Source: Pardosa pseudoannulata (Eukaryota; Arthropoda; Arachnida; Araneae; Lycosidae). From it: DNA of 64,000 nucleotides. How positions within the stretch are numbered: the first letter of the stretch is position 1; the number at the start of each line of letters is the position of its first letter. The notes under the pieces are model-generated. The model saw only the letters and a list, made by a program, of their open reading frames with translations. It was not told the DNA's origin and searched no databases. The translations under genes and the position numbers were made by a program. Shown here one piece after another: positions 21,965-36,129 of the stretch. The stretch lies in NCBI GenBank assembly GCA_032207245.1, contig CM063498.1, positions 51,475,091 through 51,539,090 of the forward strand. The letters are read 5' to 3'.

Positions 21965-23431
21965 CAGTGATTTATTTTTAGCACACTCTAACAGCATTAA
22001 GAAAAATGTATTTAACAATATTCAAACAACTCATTTTTGGAAGCCAAAGCTTCTCTGTGGATCATGCAATGTGTCCACGCACTGTGGCGATTTTGTTTCA
22101 CAAGTGCTTGAATACTTTGGAATCTTCCGGACATAGAAAGAGCACCATCGGTGCATATTCCGACGCATTTTTTCCATTCTATGTTTGCCTCGTTCATAAA
22201 ATCATTTAAGATAGCAAATAATGCGAGTGCTGTTGCTTTGAGTTCTATTGGTTGCAGAAAGTAATTCTTCTACTACTGACAAATCATCACAAAATCTAAC
22301 ATAGGCAATGAAATGAGCATCTTTATTACTATCTGTTGCCTCATCGAGTTGTATTGAAAACAATTTGTCACGCAACTTCTACAAAAGCTGACACTCTACA
22401 TCTTCAGCTATATCAGCAATTCGACGGGCAACAGTATCATTTGAAACAGGTATAGACTGCAATTTTTTTGCAAATTTTTTTCTCCAAACATAATTTCTAC
22501 AATCTCAATTGCGGCTTGAGGCTTTTTACATCTGGCTATTTTATATGAAAGTTTGTAAGAGGCAATTAAAGCTTTTTCATTCACAGACAAAGTTTTTTTA
22601 AACAATGATTTTTGCTTTTCATATGATTTTAATTTTAATTCGAAGAATTCTCTGGGTTTGTTTACGTACTCACTATGAAGCGTTTCCAAATGTCGTTTAA
22701 GTTTATTAGGTTTCATGCTGTCTGCCGCCAACATTTTTGAGCAAATGATACACAGGGGCCTTTCTTCTTCATTTACTTCAGTACTAGTGAACCCAAAATT
22801 TAAGTATTCTTGAGAATATTTTCTTGATTTTATTTTCGGAACCACGCTCGTCTGTGTACTTGTTGATGCTTGTCTATCGTCTAATGCTCGCTTACGCACA
22901 CTTAAAATTTATCCATGATTCTGCATAAGTCTGCTGCCGTGAATATTTAATACCGTGAATTGCAAACATGAAAATATATATAACATACACATTAAGAATA
23001 GATTCAATAGCGATAAGAAGGATCGACTCGAATGAGATTGTCTGGAATTGAAATTGGCGTCATAGAACTTTCTCCTTCTCCCTATGAGAAACATTTGTTC
23101 ACATCTGCGCACGCTCCTAACTTAACTTTTAAGCTGACCAGACAAATTCCAGACAAATCGACACTTCTCGCGAAACCGTGAGAATGCCCGACATGGCACG
23201 CAAGAGCAATAAAAAGGCATAGGATTATTGTTTTTTCAATGCTGAGTATCAGTGTTGCAAAATGTCAATATATTTCCGTATTCTTGGGAATTTGCAAAGT
23301 TTAAAATTAAGGTTGTAGTGCAGGTTTAGCGCCATAATGCTAAAATACATTATTATTGTATACATTTTATTTCTATCGCGATGAAAATTATGATTGAAAA
23401 TTTCTAATACTAAAAGGTTGAGAAAACACTG
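21965..23431 (-). mobile_element. hAT element (ZBED5/SCAND3-like), truncated, nested
   Basis: The ends CAGTGATTTATTTTTAG and, reading inward from the right, CAGTGTTTTCTC are of hAT Buster type. They are flanked by a perfect 8-bp duplication AATTAAAT (21957-21964 and 23432-23439). The related copy at 63002-63485 lacks the insertion and keeps one such AT-rich site near 63379. The element encodes part of a transposase on the minus strand and lacks the region for its C-terminus. Confidence 0.92.
22012..22916 (-). pseudogene. hAT transposase pseudogene with BED-type zinc finger
   Basis: Reading the minus strand from 22916, ATG opens MDKF and then a stop. One base out of phase, the frame continues with RKRALDDRQASTSTQ and a zinc-finger segment with two cysteines (PLCIICSKML), followed by KPNKLKRHLETLHSEY. 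After a frame break near 22400 comes KLFSIQLDEATDSN (first catalytic Asp of hAT), then ICTDGALSMSG (second Asp) and WTHCMIHREALASK (the conserved C..H region). The C-terminal dimerisation domain is absent. The order and motifs match ZBED5/SCAND3-type hAT proteins. Confidence 0.85.
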
Positions 23432-23559
23432 AATTAAATAATTTTCGTTCTATTGAGATTTAACTGAATAACTAAATTTACGCGCAAAACACCGGGAGCT
23501 TCGTGCAAACGCTCCCGGTACAATTCCACTGCGAAATGTACCTGCACACAATGTGTTAA

Positions 23560-25098
<1,539 letters not shown>

Positions 25099-25100
25099 TA

Positions 25101-25634
25101 ACTACGAGGATTGAACTTTAATAGTGGCAACAATACTGTAAAAATGCTACATAACAAAAACAAGGATCGTTCCTACGTCCTGCGCATGCGCAGTGATGCG
25201 AAGAACTGACCATTGGATTAGTTTGCGGTCTAAAGTGTTGTCAGGATGTTTTCAAAACAAGAACAACGAAGTTGGATACAAATTCAATGTGAAAGAGGTC
25301 GTACAACAGGACAGTGTCATCTAGGGCTTTAAATTCCATTTTACTTTCCCGGTCTAAGCCCTTTGACTTTGTCTTAATTCCTAAGATGGAAGAACCACCT
25401 CCTGGCATACGCTTCGGAACTGTTCCAGAGATTCTTGTGTCATTGAACCGATGCATTCGAACTATCAATAGAACAGGCGCTGCTACAGATGTTCTGCGAC
25501 TTCCACATCGTTGGCAACGGGTTATACGAAATGTTGGCTACTATATTGAAGGACTGTAAATCATAGTGACATGAATCACTTTTGCATTCCATGTAAATAA
25601 ATAATAGCCACTATTAAAGTTTCAACCTTCGTAT
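25101..25634 (+). mobile_element. mariner element with large internal deletion
   Basis: The ends read inward ACTACGAGGATTGAACTTTA and ATACGAAGGTTGAAACTTTA, both continuing ATAGTGGC, with TA outside (25099-25100 and 25635-25636). Inside, 25246-25329 encodes a transposase N-terminus (MFSKQEQRSWIQIQ) and the frame ending at 25559 gives its C-terminus (VLRLPHRWQRVIRNVGYYIE). The whole catalytic centre between them is missing, leaving 534 bp. Confidence 0.88.
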
Positions 25635-25705
25635 TATACTGGCTTTTCAAAACAGTGTATTTTTTTTATACTGTTAAATACGTAAACACTTGGTTTTAAT
25701 ATTTA

Positions 25706-26862
25706 CTTGTTTTGTACTATAGTGTGCGTGGTACTTCAATGTACATACGAAGGCTTTTCTGTAAATTTTTATTTATTATATAAATGCTGAACAATTAAAG
25801 ATTAACCCCTTCCGGTAAAATGACGAGTCTAGCTCGTCATTAGTTTTTCATACCATACTGCACAATGACGAGCTACACTCGTCATGCGATTAAAGTTACT
25901 GTTAAATATGATAATTTAGTTTAAAATTTTTAGTGTACTGAATTTGGCAACACTTTTATCACTTGTGAAAATCCCAAGTCACTATTGCATACTGTTTACT
26001 TAGAATTCCTTGGTACAAGTCATTGCCAAATTAATGAGTCAGAATAAAAGAAAACCTACTAAGAAATGCCGTGTGTGTTACAAGAATCAAATTAAAAGTG
26101 AGACTACTCGGCGGTGTAAACAATTAAGAATTCCTTTGCACTTTGTTTTGAAAAGTACCACTAGCTTGAAGACTATTATCTGTATACCTTATTAATGTTT
26201 TGCTTTGATATTTTCTTAATTTTACTGTTTCTGATATTTATCACTATGTAAAAAGTAGATTTTAATTAAGAATATGTAAGAATTGTAAAATGAAACAAGT
26301 TTTTTAAATAAAAATTAAATGGTATTTCATGCACAGTTTTTCATTATTAAATCATACCGGAAGGGGTTAAGTTATTAGTTTACGGCCCGCGGGCCAACTC
26401 CGGCCCACCGGAAGGTTTTATCTGGCCCTCGGATAGAATTTTAAGTTGCCGGTCCGAGGGAAATTAAAAGAAATATATATTTATACATTATATATCCATC
26501 TCATTTTCTACTTTGCTTAAATATTATATCCCAAATTTATAATCTCAGGCCCAGAAGATCAGCGGTATATTTGCTTCTTGTATGTGAACACATTTTTTCA
26601 ACTTTGAATCATAGAAATAATACTTTCAGAAGTAGACTAACAGATGAGCATTTAGCATCGTTCCTTATAATCAGTATATCTCACTTCGAACCTCAATATA
26701 AGGAACTTTTAAAAATGAAATCGCAATTTCATTCATTTCATTTAAACCGTTAGGTACTTGTATATTGTTTTTAAAATTCTAGAAAAATTTATCTTGGACC
26801 GCCAAAGTTATTTTCTTTCGATTTATGGCAAGCGGTCTAAAAAGTTTGTCCGTCCTTGGTTT
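25706..26862 (+). mobile_element. Decayed hAT element interrupted by a piggyBac element
   Basis: Segments 25706-25801 and 26371-26862 are similar to 42703-42796 and 43344-43834 of the complete hAT copy. The stretch 26560-26752 still encodes most of a hAT dimerisation domain (CEHIFSTLNHRNNTFRSRL, then TDEHLASFL). The right end GTTTGTCCGTCCTTGG is an eroded TIR. The left TIR is not visible, and the element is split by the insertion at 25806. Confidence 0.75.
25806..26366 (+). mobile_element. Non-autonomous piggyBac element, copy 2
   Basis: TTAA at 25802-25805 and 26367-26370, and TIRs CCCCTTCCGGTA. Near the left end are two palindromes with ATGACGAG and CTCGTCAT arms. A frame at 26010-26195 reads [20 protein letters not shown] then [15 protein letters not shown]. 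This resembles the cysteine-rich C-terminal domain of piggyBac transposases (CxxC, then CKxCxxPLC) with several cysteines lost. This supports piggyBac parentage, with the rest of the transposase deleted. Confidence 0.9.
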
Positions 26863-27421
26863 ACGGGATCGCCAATTCATTTATCAATACCCTCATAATG
26901 ACAAAGTACAGCAGAATTGTTTAAATGTTCAAAAGTCATTGGATTTGGAAAAGCCTTTGCCGATTATGCTAACATGGATCCCATATCAAATTTTACTTCG
27001 GCTAATGTCAATAAAATTTCCATGTTTAAATTAATTTATTTGTTAAATATATACCTTTGTTAAACTTACACAATTGCTTTGGTATTTTTTATTGAAGCTA
27101 CAGTGACACCCGAAATAGTAGTTTGAATGTCGAAATCGTGAAATGGTGTATTTACCGGGAAAAAGGAAGAATCATCTGCACATGATCTATTCATAGGTGT
27201 CAAGAACTTATGAGTTGTATAATCTGCGAAAGATATTAAGAGACAAAATCATGCAATTCTTAACAAAACAAAGACTTTGCATTTTATGCCTAAAACCAAA
27301 TCCCAAATCAAATGAATGTTACAGTCAGGGAAGTAACTACGTCCTTTAGCAAAAAATTGGTCTAACGCCCTTGCAACCAAATATAGGGAGAAAATAAATA
27401 AACATGTTTCATATATATATA

Positions 27422-27698
27422 CACTGTCTACCAATAAGTATTTGCACACCAATGCAAATGACGATATCTGCTGTCCTGAGTTACGTCACGGCTTCAGCCG
27501 TCATACATCGTGTAGGAAACAGCATCGGCAGTAGTCGCATGCAAGATGCTGCGCAGGAGCTCTCTAAATTCGAGAAAGGTATAATTAACAGGTATCACAA
27601 ATATGGCCGATCCTTAAGGGACATATCTAGCGATTTGAAGTACCCCAAATCGACAGTGGCCTATGTGATTAAGATGTGGAAAGTGAGCGGTGATTATC
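27422..27698 (+). pseudogene. 5' fragment of a Tc1-like element
   Basis: The left TIR (CACTGTCTACCAATAAGTAT) after TA at 27420-27421, then a helix-turn-helix coding segment (27539 onward: MQDAAQELSKFEKGIINRYH, SLRDISSDLKYPKSTVAYVI). It is the same family as 16440-17573 but better preserved. Homology stops at about 27698 where a TA microsatellite begins. Confidence 0.88.
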
Positions 27699-27726
27699 AG
27701 AATTTGCAACAAATAATATAATAAAT

Positions 27727-27845
<119 letters not shown>

Positions 27846-28011
27846 ATGAAACTGACTTCTCGATGGGGGTTGCAGTCATGGCCATAAAAATGATACCGTT
27901 TCAGCTATAGACCTTTATTAAGACAACTTTGAAGGACGGGTTCCCACTTCATCATAGGGACAAACTGAAGGGTCAGCTAGCATAAAGTTCTATTTACAAG
28001 ACCATTAACAC

Positions 28012-29279
<1,268 letters not shown>

Positions 29280-30040
29280 AAGATATAAAGAAATTATTAT
29301 TATGAATAATATAAAGAATTACGAATATGAATAATGATTATGAATAATATAAAGAATTATGAATATGGATAATGATTATGAATATAAAAATTATTAGTAT
29401 GAATAATGATTATGATTAATATAAATAATTATGAATATGAATAAGGATTATGAATAATATAATGAATTATAAATATGAATAATGATTAGGATTAATATAA
29501 AGAGTTAGGAATATGAATAATGATTATGAATAATAGAAAGAATTATGTTTTGGTTTGGATTGCTACGGTCTAGTTTTTGCAGCACGAGGGCTAATGAGAC
29601 CTACAGCTTAAAGCCGATTCTGAATGGCTACGAACATCCATGCCACAGCGGGATTCGAACCCACGAACTCCGGTACCGAAGGCCAGCACCCTAACCAATC
29701 GGCCATCGTTCGGCCTAGAAACAATTATGAATATGAATGATGAATATGAATATTGATTATGAATAACATAAAGAATTATGAATATGAATAATGATTTTGA
29801 ATAATATAAAGAATGATAATAATAATTACTGATATATAATGAATTATGAGTAACATAAAAATGTTAATGATAAATAATGATATATAAGGAATTATATGTA
29901 ATATAAAGAATGATAATGATATGTAATGAATTATGAATACTATAAAGAATGATAATGATATATAATGAATTATGAATACTATAAAGAATGATAATGATAT
30001 ATTATGAATTACGAATACTATAAATAATGATTTTGAATCC
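29280..30040. repeat. AT-rich minisatellite of about 38-40 bp units
   Basis: Irregular repetition of units such as ATGAATAATGATTATGAATA and ATATAAAGAATTATGAATAT. It changes in the second half to units of GAATGATAATGATATATAAT followed by GAATTATGAATACTATAAA. A SINE interrupts it at 29548-29715. Confidence 0.85.
29548..29715 (-). mobile_element. tRNA-derived SINE, copy 6
   Basis: A complete minus-strand copy: tail as GTTTTGGTTTGG at the left, B-box as GGGATTCGAACCC, head as CCGATTGG/GGCC at the right. The 14-bp duplications are TAGAAAGAATTATG (29534-29547) and TAGAAACAATTATG (29716-29729), one mismatch. It inserted into the minisatellite. Confidence 0.92.
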
Positions 30041-30588
30041 TTAAAAAAATAATCAGAAATTATTTCTACGTTTTCTTAATGTCAAATAAATTTAAAAATA
30101 AAAATAATTTGAATGCTATATTTTTATATACATGTGCAATTATCGCGGATAATGAAAACAAGAGTATACTATATTTCCCAAACACTGGATGTAGTGAACT
30201 ACACAATAGTTGATATAATTAAAATTGAAACCAAAACAGCATTAAAAAAATCCATTCGATCTCACTCAAAGTGCACAGTGAAATCCAGTTGAATATAATC
30301 TATCACGAAATGGAATTTTTTTTATCGGAAGGGCAACGTTCAGCTGCTATTAATAACCCATGACTTTACTTTTAATAAATAGATCACTTTGATTAAATAG
30401 TGAGATGTATATGTGAGGTCATAGTATTTACATCTGCACCCGTTCTGGTACATATTTCGAAAAGAATGATTTAGGCACTTAACGTAGAGTGTAACTGGAA
30501 AAACAGATTCTCAATATGTTATTATTTATCATGTTAACCTATAACGTTTTAATGTGTGGGTATTCATGTCCTCTCCATGTTAAGCTAT
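30041..30588. other. No recognisable feature
   Basis: AT-rich noncoding sequence; nothing seen. Confidence 0.6.
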
Positions 30589-30589
30589 A

Positions 30590-31235
30590 AAACGAGGCGC
30601 ATCCAAAAAGTAAGTTTCCCGATGTTTTCCCCTTTAAAATAAACTTAATTAGCCGTGTCAATTGCGCGTGTGTAACAGATCTATGACGTATTAATCATAT
30701 TCCAACTGGACAAGTCCCGATTTGTGGCAGTAGCGTATTAACAGTGGTCCAAAACGGAAACTCTAATTCCTTCTCCCGCCTGCAAGGTTCGGTCGGTGAT
30801 CTTGAATACACAAAGTATTGCTCCAATTGAAATTCATCGTCAGCTCTGTCAGGTCTATGAGCCGAAACTGACTCCTGAACAGAAAATTCAACGATTAGGA
30901 GCAGCACTGACATTCCTTCTACGTTATCACGACGACGGCGACGAGTTCCTCGACAGGATCGTCACTGGCTATGAGACTTGGATTTTGCATTTTACCCCGG
31001 AAACCAAGCAGAAGTCAATGCATTGTCATCATAGTGGATCTTCGGTCAGGACGAAATTCAAACAGAAGCTGTCGGTACGTAAAGGGATGTGCACGGTGTT
31101 CTCGGACAAGAAGGCTCGTTCCATTCATAGACTGCAGAGTTCTACGACAGAGGTATGCAAAAGTTGATCCCACAATATGACAAGTGTCTCAATTCTGGTG
31201 GTGGCTATGTTAAATAGCAGCTGAAACATTCCTGT
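30590..31235 (+). pseudogene. mariner-like element remnant
   Basis: The left end GAGGCGCATCCAAAAAGTAA resembles a mariner TIR and follows TATA at 30586-30589. Frames at 30796-31167 give RLGAALTFLLRYHDDGDEFL, then DRIVTGYETWILHFTPETKQ and LSVRKGMCTVFSDKKA, the mariner core around its first catalytic position (usual TGDETW; here TGYETW, so the Asp is lost). Homology ends around 31235 without a right TIR. Confidence 0.82.
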
Positions 31236-32089
31236 ACTTCTTGCCAGTAAATATGTTCGTGAAAGTGTGAGTTCTTTTTTCTTTTAAATATGGAAACAAC
31301 TTACTTTCTGGATGCATCTCGTATTTGAATTTTTTAAATTTCTTAACAAATCTATTTAATTTACCGAAATGCTGCACACTCAAGAAAATACTGTATAATC
31401 TTATTACTTTCACTGTCCACAAAAGGGAAATAAATGTTATTTTTATAAATTTACTTATTTTAGGATAATACAACCATAACATTATAGGATAATTAACCTT
31501 TTGAAAAAAAACCTTTAATTAACTTCTTTTTACCTTTTGAAAATTTGAAAGCAATATTACATCACAAAATTAATAAAACGTAATATTAAAAAAAAAACTT
31601 TTATTGAAATTTATTTCTAGAAGTAAATTCAGTACACCAGTAACAAAAGTGATTAATTGTGATGTCATAAAAGTATGAATCAATTTTTGTATGGTATTCT
31701 TTAAAACACAGAGGCACACAACAGACATCACATTCTTCACCTTGATTCACTACGAATACTTTCCCTTTATTCATTTTTCTTCAGTCAACACACTCACACC
31801 CTGCACACACTCTTGGTAAATTCTGGTACATGTTTATTTTCTCCCAATTTTCCTCGTGTAGGTTAAAGAATGCAAATATAAGAAAGTTTCTTTATTTAGA
31901 GGTATGAGGGTGCTGAATTGGGTTAATGTATGTATATGTAAGCTAACACAAATTAAATAGTATACAAAAAAAGGGTGTGTGCTTTTATATCAGTTTTCAA
32001 TTAGTGGTTTAGGTAATCTCCAGTAAAACCTTCCAGTAATATGTGTATCTCCCTCCAGTGATCAGGTACCAAGGTTCTACATATTTTCT
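31236..32089. other. No recognisable feature
   Basis: AT-rich noncoding sequence. The minus-strand frame 31210-31482 shows nothing I recognise. Confidence 0.55.
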
Positions 32090-32344
32090 TTAAATGAGGT
32101 TGTAATGACTCCTAGCCCTACAGCCGCAAAACGACCAGGAACGTGTCACAGGGAGTGTATTGTCAAAGCATATTGTATGTCTATCGTGTGATGGACAGTT
32201 GCAGGTGAGGTGACAAAGATTCGTCACTGCGCGAATCCCATACTTGGTGTAGCGAAGATTTCTATGACCTGGCTCTTCAAAGGATTTTGGAAGCCTTGTC
32301 ATCAGAGGAAGAAACCCGTCTAAGGTCAAACATTCTGTCGCCAT
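32090..32344 (-). CDS. Unrecognised 84-codon frame
   Basis: An ATG-to-stop frame of higher GC content than its surroundings: MATECLTLDGFLPLMTRLPK, then FEEPGHRNLRYTKYGIRAV and TNLCHLTCNCPSHDRHTICF. It has five cysteines in the second half. I do not recognise it. It could be an old transposon exon or chance, and nothing on either side looks like a gene. Confidence 0.2.
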   Translation of the reverse strand: MATECLTLDGFLPLMTRLPKSFEEPGHRNLRYTKYGIRAVTNLCHLTCNCPSHDRHTICFDNTLPVTRSWSFCGCRARSHYNLI

Positions 32345-32780
32345 TACCGACAGGAGTTTGCACCAACAACCACTTTTTTGGCCAGGGTCAACGAATCCCC
32401 TTTGAGTGGGTGTTTGCTGGACAGCCCCAGATATTGAGTTTAAAAGGGAGTCAAAGATGATGTACTAGTGTGCGTTTTTTTTCGAGATGGAGGTTTGTCT
32501 CTCGAAGTTGTCTTTTTGAGATTTTTTTGGAGAGAGTTTTTTCTCTAGAATTTGTGTTCCAGTTTGTAATCTAGCTCTCATATGTAGATAAAACACAATA
32601 TATATATTTTTTGAATGAACATACATGTGTATAATTCGGGAAATATTACTTATTGTAGTAAGAAACCAGTTGTGGTTCGCATAAATGGTTGTAGCGTTCA
32701 TGTCATTACAAGGTAAAAAGATTGATTATTCTCGTACCTGAGGATAAAGGAATAATGATCTAAAAGCAAGGAAATAAGTT

Positions 32781-32905
32781 GTTTGGTTTGGACTGCTACG
32801 GCCTATTATTATCAACACCCGGACTAAAGAGACCGGGATCTTCTGCTTAAAGCTGATTCTGAACAGTTACGAATATCCATGGTACATCTATAACAGTGGA
32901 TTGAG
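32781..32905 (-). mobile_element. Decayed tRNA-SINE, copy 7
   Basis: The tail GTTTGGTTTGGACTGCTACGG and body (GACCGGGATCTTCTGCTTAA, GATTCTGAACAGTTACGAAT) are recognisable. The B-box side (GTGGATTGAGCTCACG) is degenerate. Confidence 0.7.
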
Positions 32906-32982
32906 CTCACGTGATCATTGCGATACTCATTCAGGTGATTTCAAAGCCATATATCTAAACACTCCATTAGTCATCGTTTTAA

Positions 32983-33210
32983 GGCTCGTATTACGTGATA
33001 GGTGACTAGAACCCAGAAATAAACCGGAAATCTTTGTAAAAATCGTTACATGTTCCGAAGGAGTGAAAAATTTACGTTTTATAAATCTTCGTATAAAACC
33101 CTCATCACGTGATATAGGTCTAAGGAGACTAGAATCCAGAAAAAAGAGAAATTCCTAGTAAAAGTGTTTACACATTTCACATGACTGAAAAAAAATAATG
33201 TTATTTAAAT
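32983..33210 (+). repeat. Imperfect tandem duplication, about 120 bp
   Basis: Two adjacent segments share TCGTATTACGTGATAGGTG / TCATCACGTGATATAGGT, GACTAGAACCCAGAAA / GACTAGAATCCAGAAA, and GTTACATGTTCC / GTTTACACATTTC in the same order. Confidence 0.6.
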
Positions 33211-34366
33211 TTCCAAAAAATCTTCCATCTAAAATTTTGGTTTCTTTTGAACTAAGTGTACTAGTTCTGTAAATTGTGAATCGGAATCGTGTGAACTACC
33301 ACTTTGAAAGAAACAAAGCCAATTCAATCGTCTTTAAAAAGTTTGATTAAAGTTAAGTTTTTTAAAAGGAATCATTAAAGACTTTCGTTAAAATCTTGGT
33401 TGTTTCATCACCTTAGTCATATTATAACTTAATACATTTTCTTGTATACAATACGCTGGGGGCTTGTGCACATTTCCTGATCAATTTTCAAGAACAGCCT
33501 CATCATGTAAATTACCTGAGAATGTCCTTAGTAACTTTTAGAAAAATTATCAATAAGTAATGATTATGGAAAAGAAAATTAATATTACATTATTCTGAAG
33601 ATTAAAAAAATAATTGACAAATTTATTTTTGGACTTATTGTTAATATTTAATGAGAGTCTAATAAACATTGTTTATTTGTATGTTGTGCAATGATATACC
33701 GATTAAAGTTCATTTTATTTAGTGACGTCCCTCAAAGAGAAAAAAAAAATTGACGTCATTTGTTTGACTTTGATTGTCGCGTGATTGAAATGCACTCTAT
33801 TTTTATTTTCCAATCGAAATATGATCTACGTTTCACAAAATAAAATAGGGGTACCTTTGCTGCACTTTGATTTATCAACTGTGGGAGATTTTAGTGCGAA
33901 CGAGATAAGATTACAATCTAGATTTCTGTGTGTATTCGGAATCGGATTACAAATCGGTATTAAACAGATGATATTAATGTTTTAGATGCAATACCACTTG
34001 TCTGTTTTATCTTCTTTTATCTCGATGACTCTCCTCCACATTCACTTGATACAGATCATTGTCACAAACTATTACTACTTCCCTTATTTGTTATTCGTTT
34101 GCTGCATAAACAGCAAACTAACTCTCGGGAAGTTAGTTTGCTATTTACGCAGATTTTAGTGTCGTAATAGCGCACTGGACAAAGGCAACAGTCTAGAAAC
34201 TGGAAGGTATCGGGGTCGGGGCTCTACCCAATCCGCCGTAATCGCTAGTGGAGACTGAGGCACGTAAAAGGTGTCCGTGGTCACAATGTCCTATAAGTTC
34301 TCAATCGATATTAATAGGGGTCTTTGCTTGGTCACCACTTCTAAATTACGAGGGCCTACTAGAACT
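33211..34366. other. No recognisable feature
   Basis: AT-rich noncoding sequence. An inverted repeat around 34097-34147 (TTTGCTGCATAAACAGCAAA, then GAAGTTAGTTTGC) is the only structure noticed. Confidence 0.5.
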
Positions 34367-34520
34367 TTGTTTTGTTTTGAGCGCTGTGGTCTTCTTTTTT
34401 GCAACGCGAGGGATAATGAACCTACTGTTTAAAGCCGATTCCAAACGTCTACGAACATCCATGCCTCAATGGGATTCGAACCCACGAACTCCAGTACCGA
34501 AGAACATGACCCTGACCTTT
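34367..34520 (-). mobile_element. tRNA-SINE, copy 8
   Basis: A minus-strand copy: tail TTTTGTTTTGAGCGCTGTGG, body with AAGCCGATTCC and TACGAACATCCATGCC, B-box GGGATTCGAACCC. The head (TACCGAAGAACATGACCCTG) is slightly eroded. Confidence 0.8.
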
Positions 34521-34530
34521 TTACGAGAGG

Positions 34531-34656
34531 TGAGGAGACAGACCTACTGCTTAAAAAGCCAGTTACGAATGACTAAGAACATACATGCCAGTAGTGGCAT
34601 TCGAACTAACTCTGGTACCAGAGAAAAGTACCCTACCCATTTCGCCAGTGTTCGAC
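34531..34656 (-). mobile_element. tRNA-SINE, copy 9 (partial)
   Basis: Directly next to copy 8 and in the same orientation: CCTACTGCTTAAAAAGCCAG, AAGAACATACATGCCAGTAG, a degenerate B-box (GGCATTCGAACTAAC) and a head ending CATTTCGCCAGTGTTCGACC. The 3' tail is missing, so this is a tandem head-to-tail partial copy. Confidence 0.75.
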
Positions 34657-35335
34657 CAATGTACAGGGTTAATTTGTTACCATACTCGTCACTTTGATAA
34701 TATCAGCGCAATAACCTTTCTACCATAGTTCAGGCCACTTGAGACGTTTCACTCTGGCATTGCTCGTCTAACGAAACACGTACCCTTCGCCTTGTTTCGT
34801 GCGGCCTCTGGCTCCCATTTTGGCACGTCCAAATGGCAGTGGCAACAACAACAACAACAACTTATATTTTACTTATTTTAGTTTTTAGTTTTTCTAACAC
34901 GTAGTTATGGTAGTCCAGAAAAGGTTGCAAAACAAGTTTACACAGTCAGAGGGGTTTAACAGTTTATTTTAAACGGAATCTTGCTTCTCAGCCTATTTTG
35001 TAATCTTTATGCTTGAAATAATCTGAGGAGAATTAGCATCCACTATTGATTCGATCTTGAGTCAAACAATACATCAAAATTGCAATAGCTTTTCGTTAGC
35101 TGCCCAATAGTTAGCTGCTCGACCAAGTATTACTTCGATATTTAAAGCATTCTAAACATCTCATATATAATAATCGAGGAAGGCAACAAAAAGTAAAGAA
35201 ATTAATTAAATATAAAAAGCGAATAAATAATGTTTGTGTAAGTATTTGCTTTTGACGTACTCTCGTTAAAGCTGAAATAACCCCATAAGTAGAGATTTTC
35301 AATTATTCATGTTTGAAATAAAAAAGATTGTTTTA
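34657..35335. other. No recognisable feature
   Basis: Noncoding; a short (CAA)n run lies at about 34842-34861. Nothing else seen. Confidence 0.5.
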
Positions 35336-35435
35336 TTAAGGCTGGTAACACACACGGCAGATATTTTCCGAGCGGAAAATTTACCGTTGCCGCCATTTCA
35401 GTAGTCCATTGAAATAAACTAGAGCTTGCCCATTA

Positions 35436-35745
35436 GGCTGGGTACACACACAGCGGATTTTTTACAGCGCGGAGAATAGAGCAATTTGTCGCAACGTCAC
35501 GACCTACTGTAATGCCCTTCCCATTAATTTTCGGGTTTACAACAGCCAATAGACAAACAGTAAACTGCCTTTCCGTTTGAAACTAAAGCCAGAATTGCCA
35601 TAAATTGAGATTTGCCCTACTGCGTGAAATCGCCTTATTCACCGTCGCTGGTCAACGAAATTAACAACGTTGATTGGTTGATTTCGTTAATCGGCGATGG
35701 TAAATACTCGGCTCGGTAAAAATTCCGCTGTGTGTGCAAAAACGA
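35436..35745. mobile_element. Inner Harbinger-like MITE
   Basis: It begins GGCTGGGTACACACACAGCG and ends with the reverse complement TTCCGCTGTGTGTGC, with TTA before the left end. The interior (35480-35640) is the reverse complement of the block found in two ABCG introns (12285-12445 and 13190-13345), including GGTTTACAACAGCCAATAGA. Confidence 0.65.
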
Positions 35746-36129
35746 TCGGTTAATTTGCGTCGACGATAGCTCTGCAGCCTTCTGGTGCCATTGGAGCTCA
35801 GCGGAAATTTATCGGTAGCCTTGAACTAGAGGTCTATGGGGCCCAGTGAAAGTTCGCACACACAGCGGTTTTTTCTGCCATTTGCATTGGACTTTCGTTG
35901 TGAATATGTATAGTTCCTTGAACAAGAGCGTTGTTGATAATGGAATTCTGATTTCATTTATACAAGAGAGACCTGTTTTATGGGATAGCTTGGCATGACG
36001 TTTGCCTTCGATTTTGATCAATTGGAAGAAAAAGAGAGAGAAATGAATTTAGTAACTATATTTTCTCACATACGTATACTCCCAGCGGCAGAATACTTTT
36101 TAGCTGTGGTGAATCCCAGCTATGCAGCT

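Larger units (their letters stand above)
21269..23555 (+). mobile_element. TTAA-flanked piggyBac-like MITE carrying two nested insertions
   Basis: TTAA at 21265-21268 and 23556-23559 flank ends reading inward CACATCGTATGCGGGACA and CACATTGTGTGCAGGTACA. About 44-bp subterminal repeats (ACGTACTAGTAC, then CTGACGATTGATACTTGAG) occur near the left end. A short relative at 63002-63485 has the same two ends without the insertions. A SINE (21404-21582) and a hAT element (21965-23431) have inserted. A 9-bp stem hairpin (ACCGGGAGC and GCTCCCGGT, 23491-23519) lies near the right end. Confidence 0.9.
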
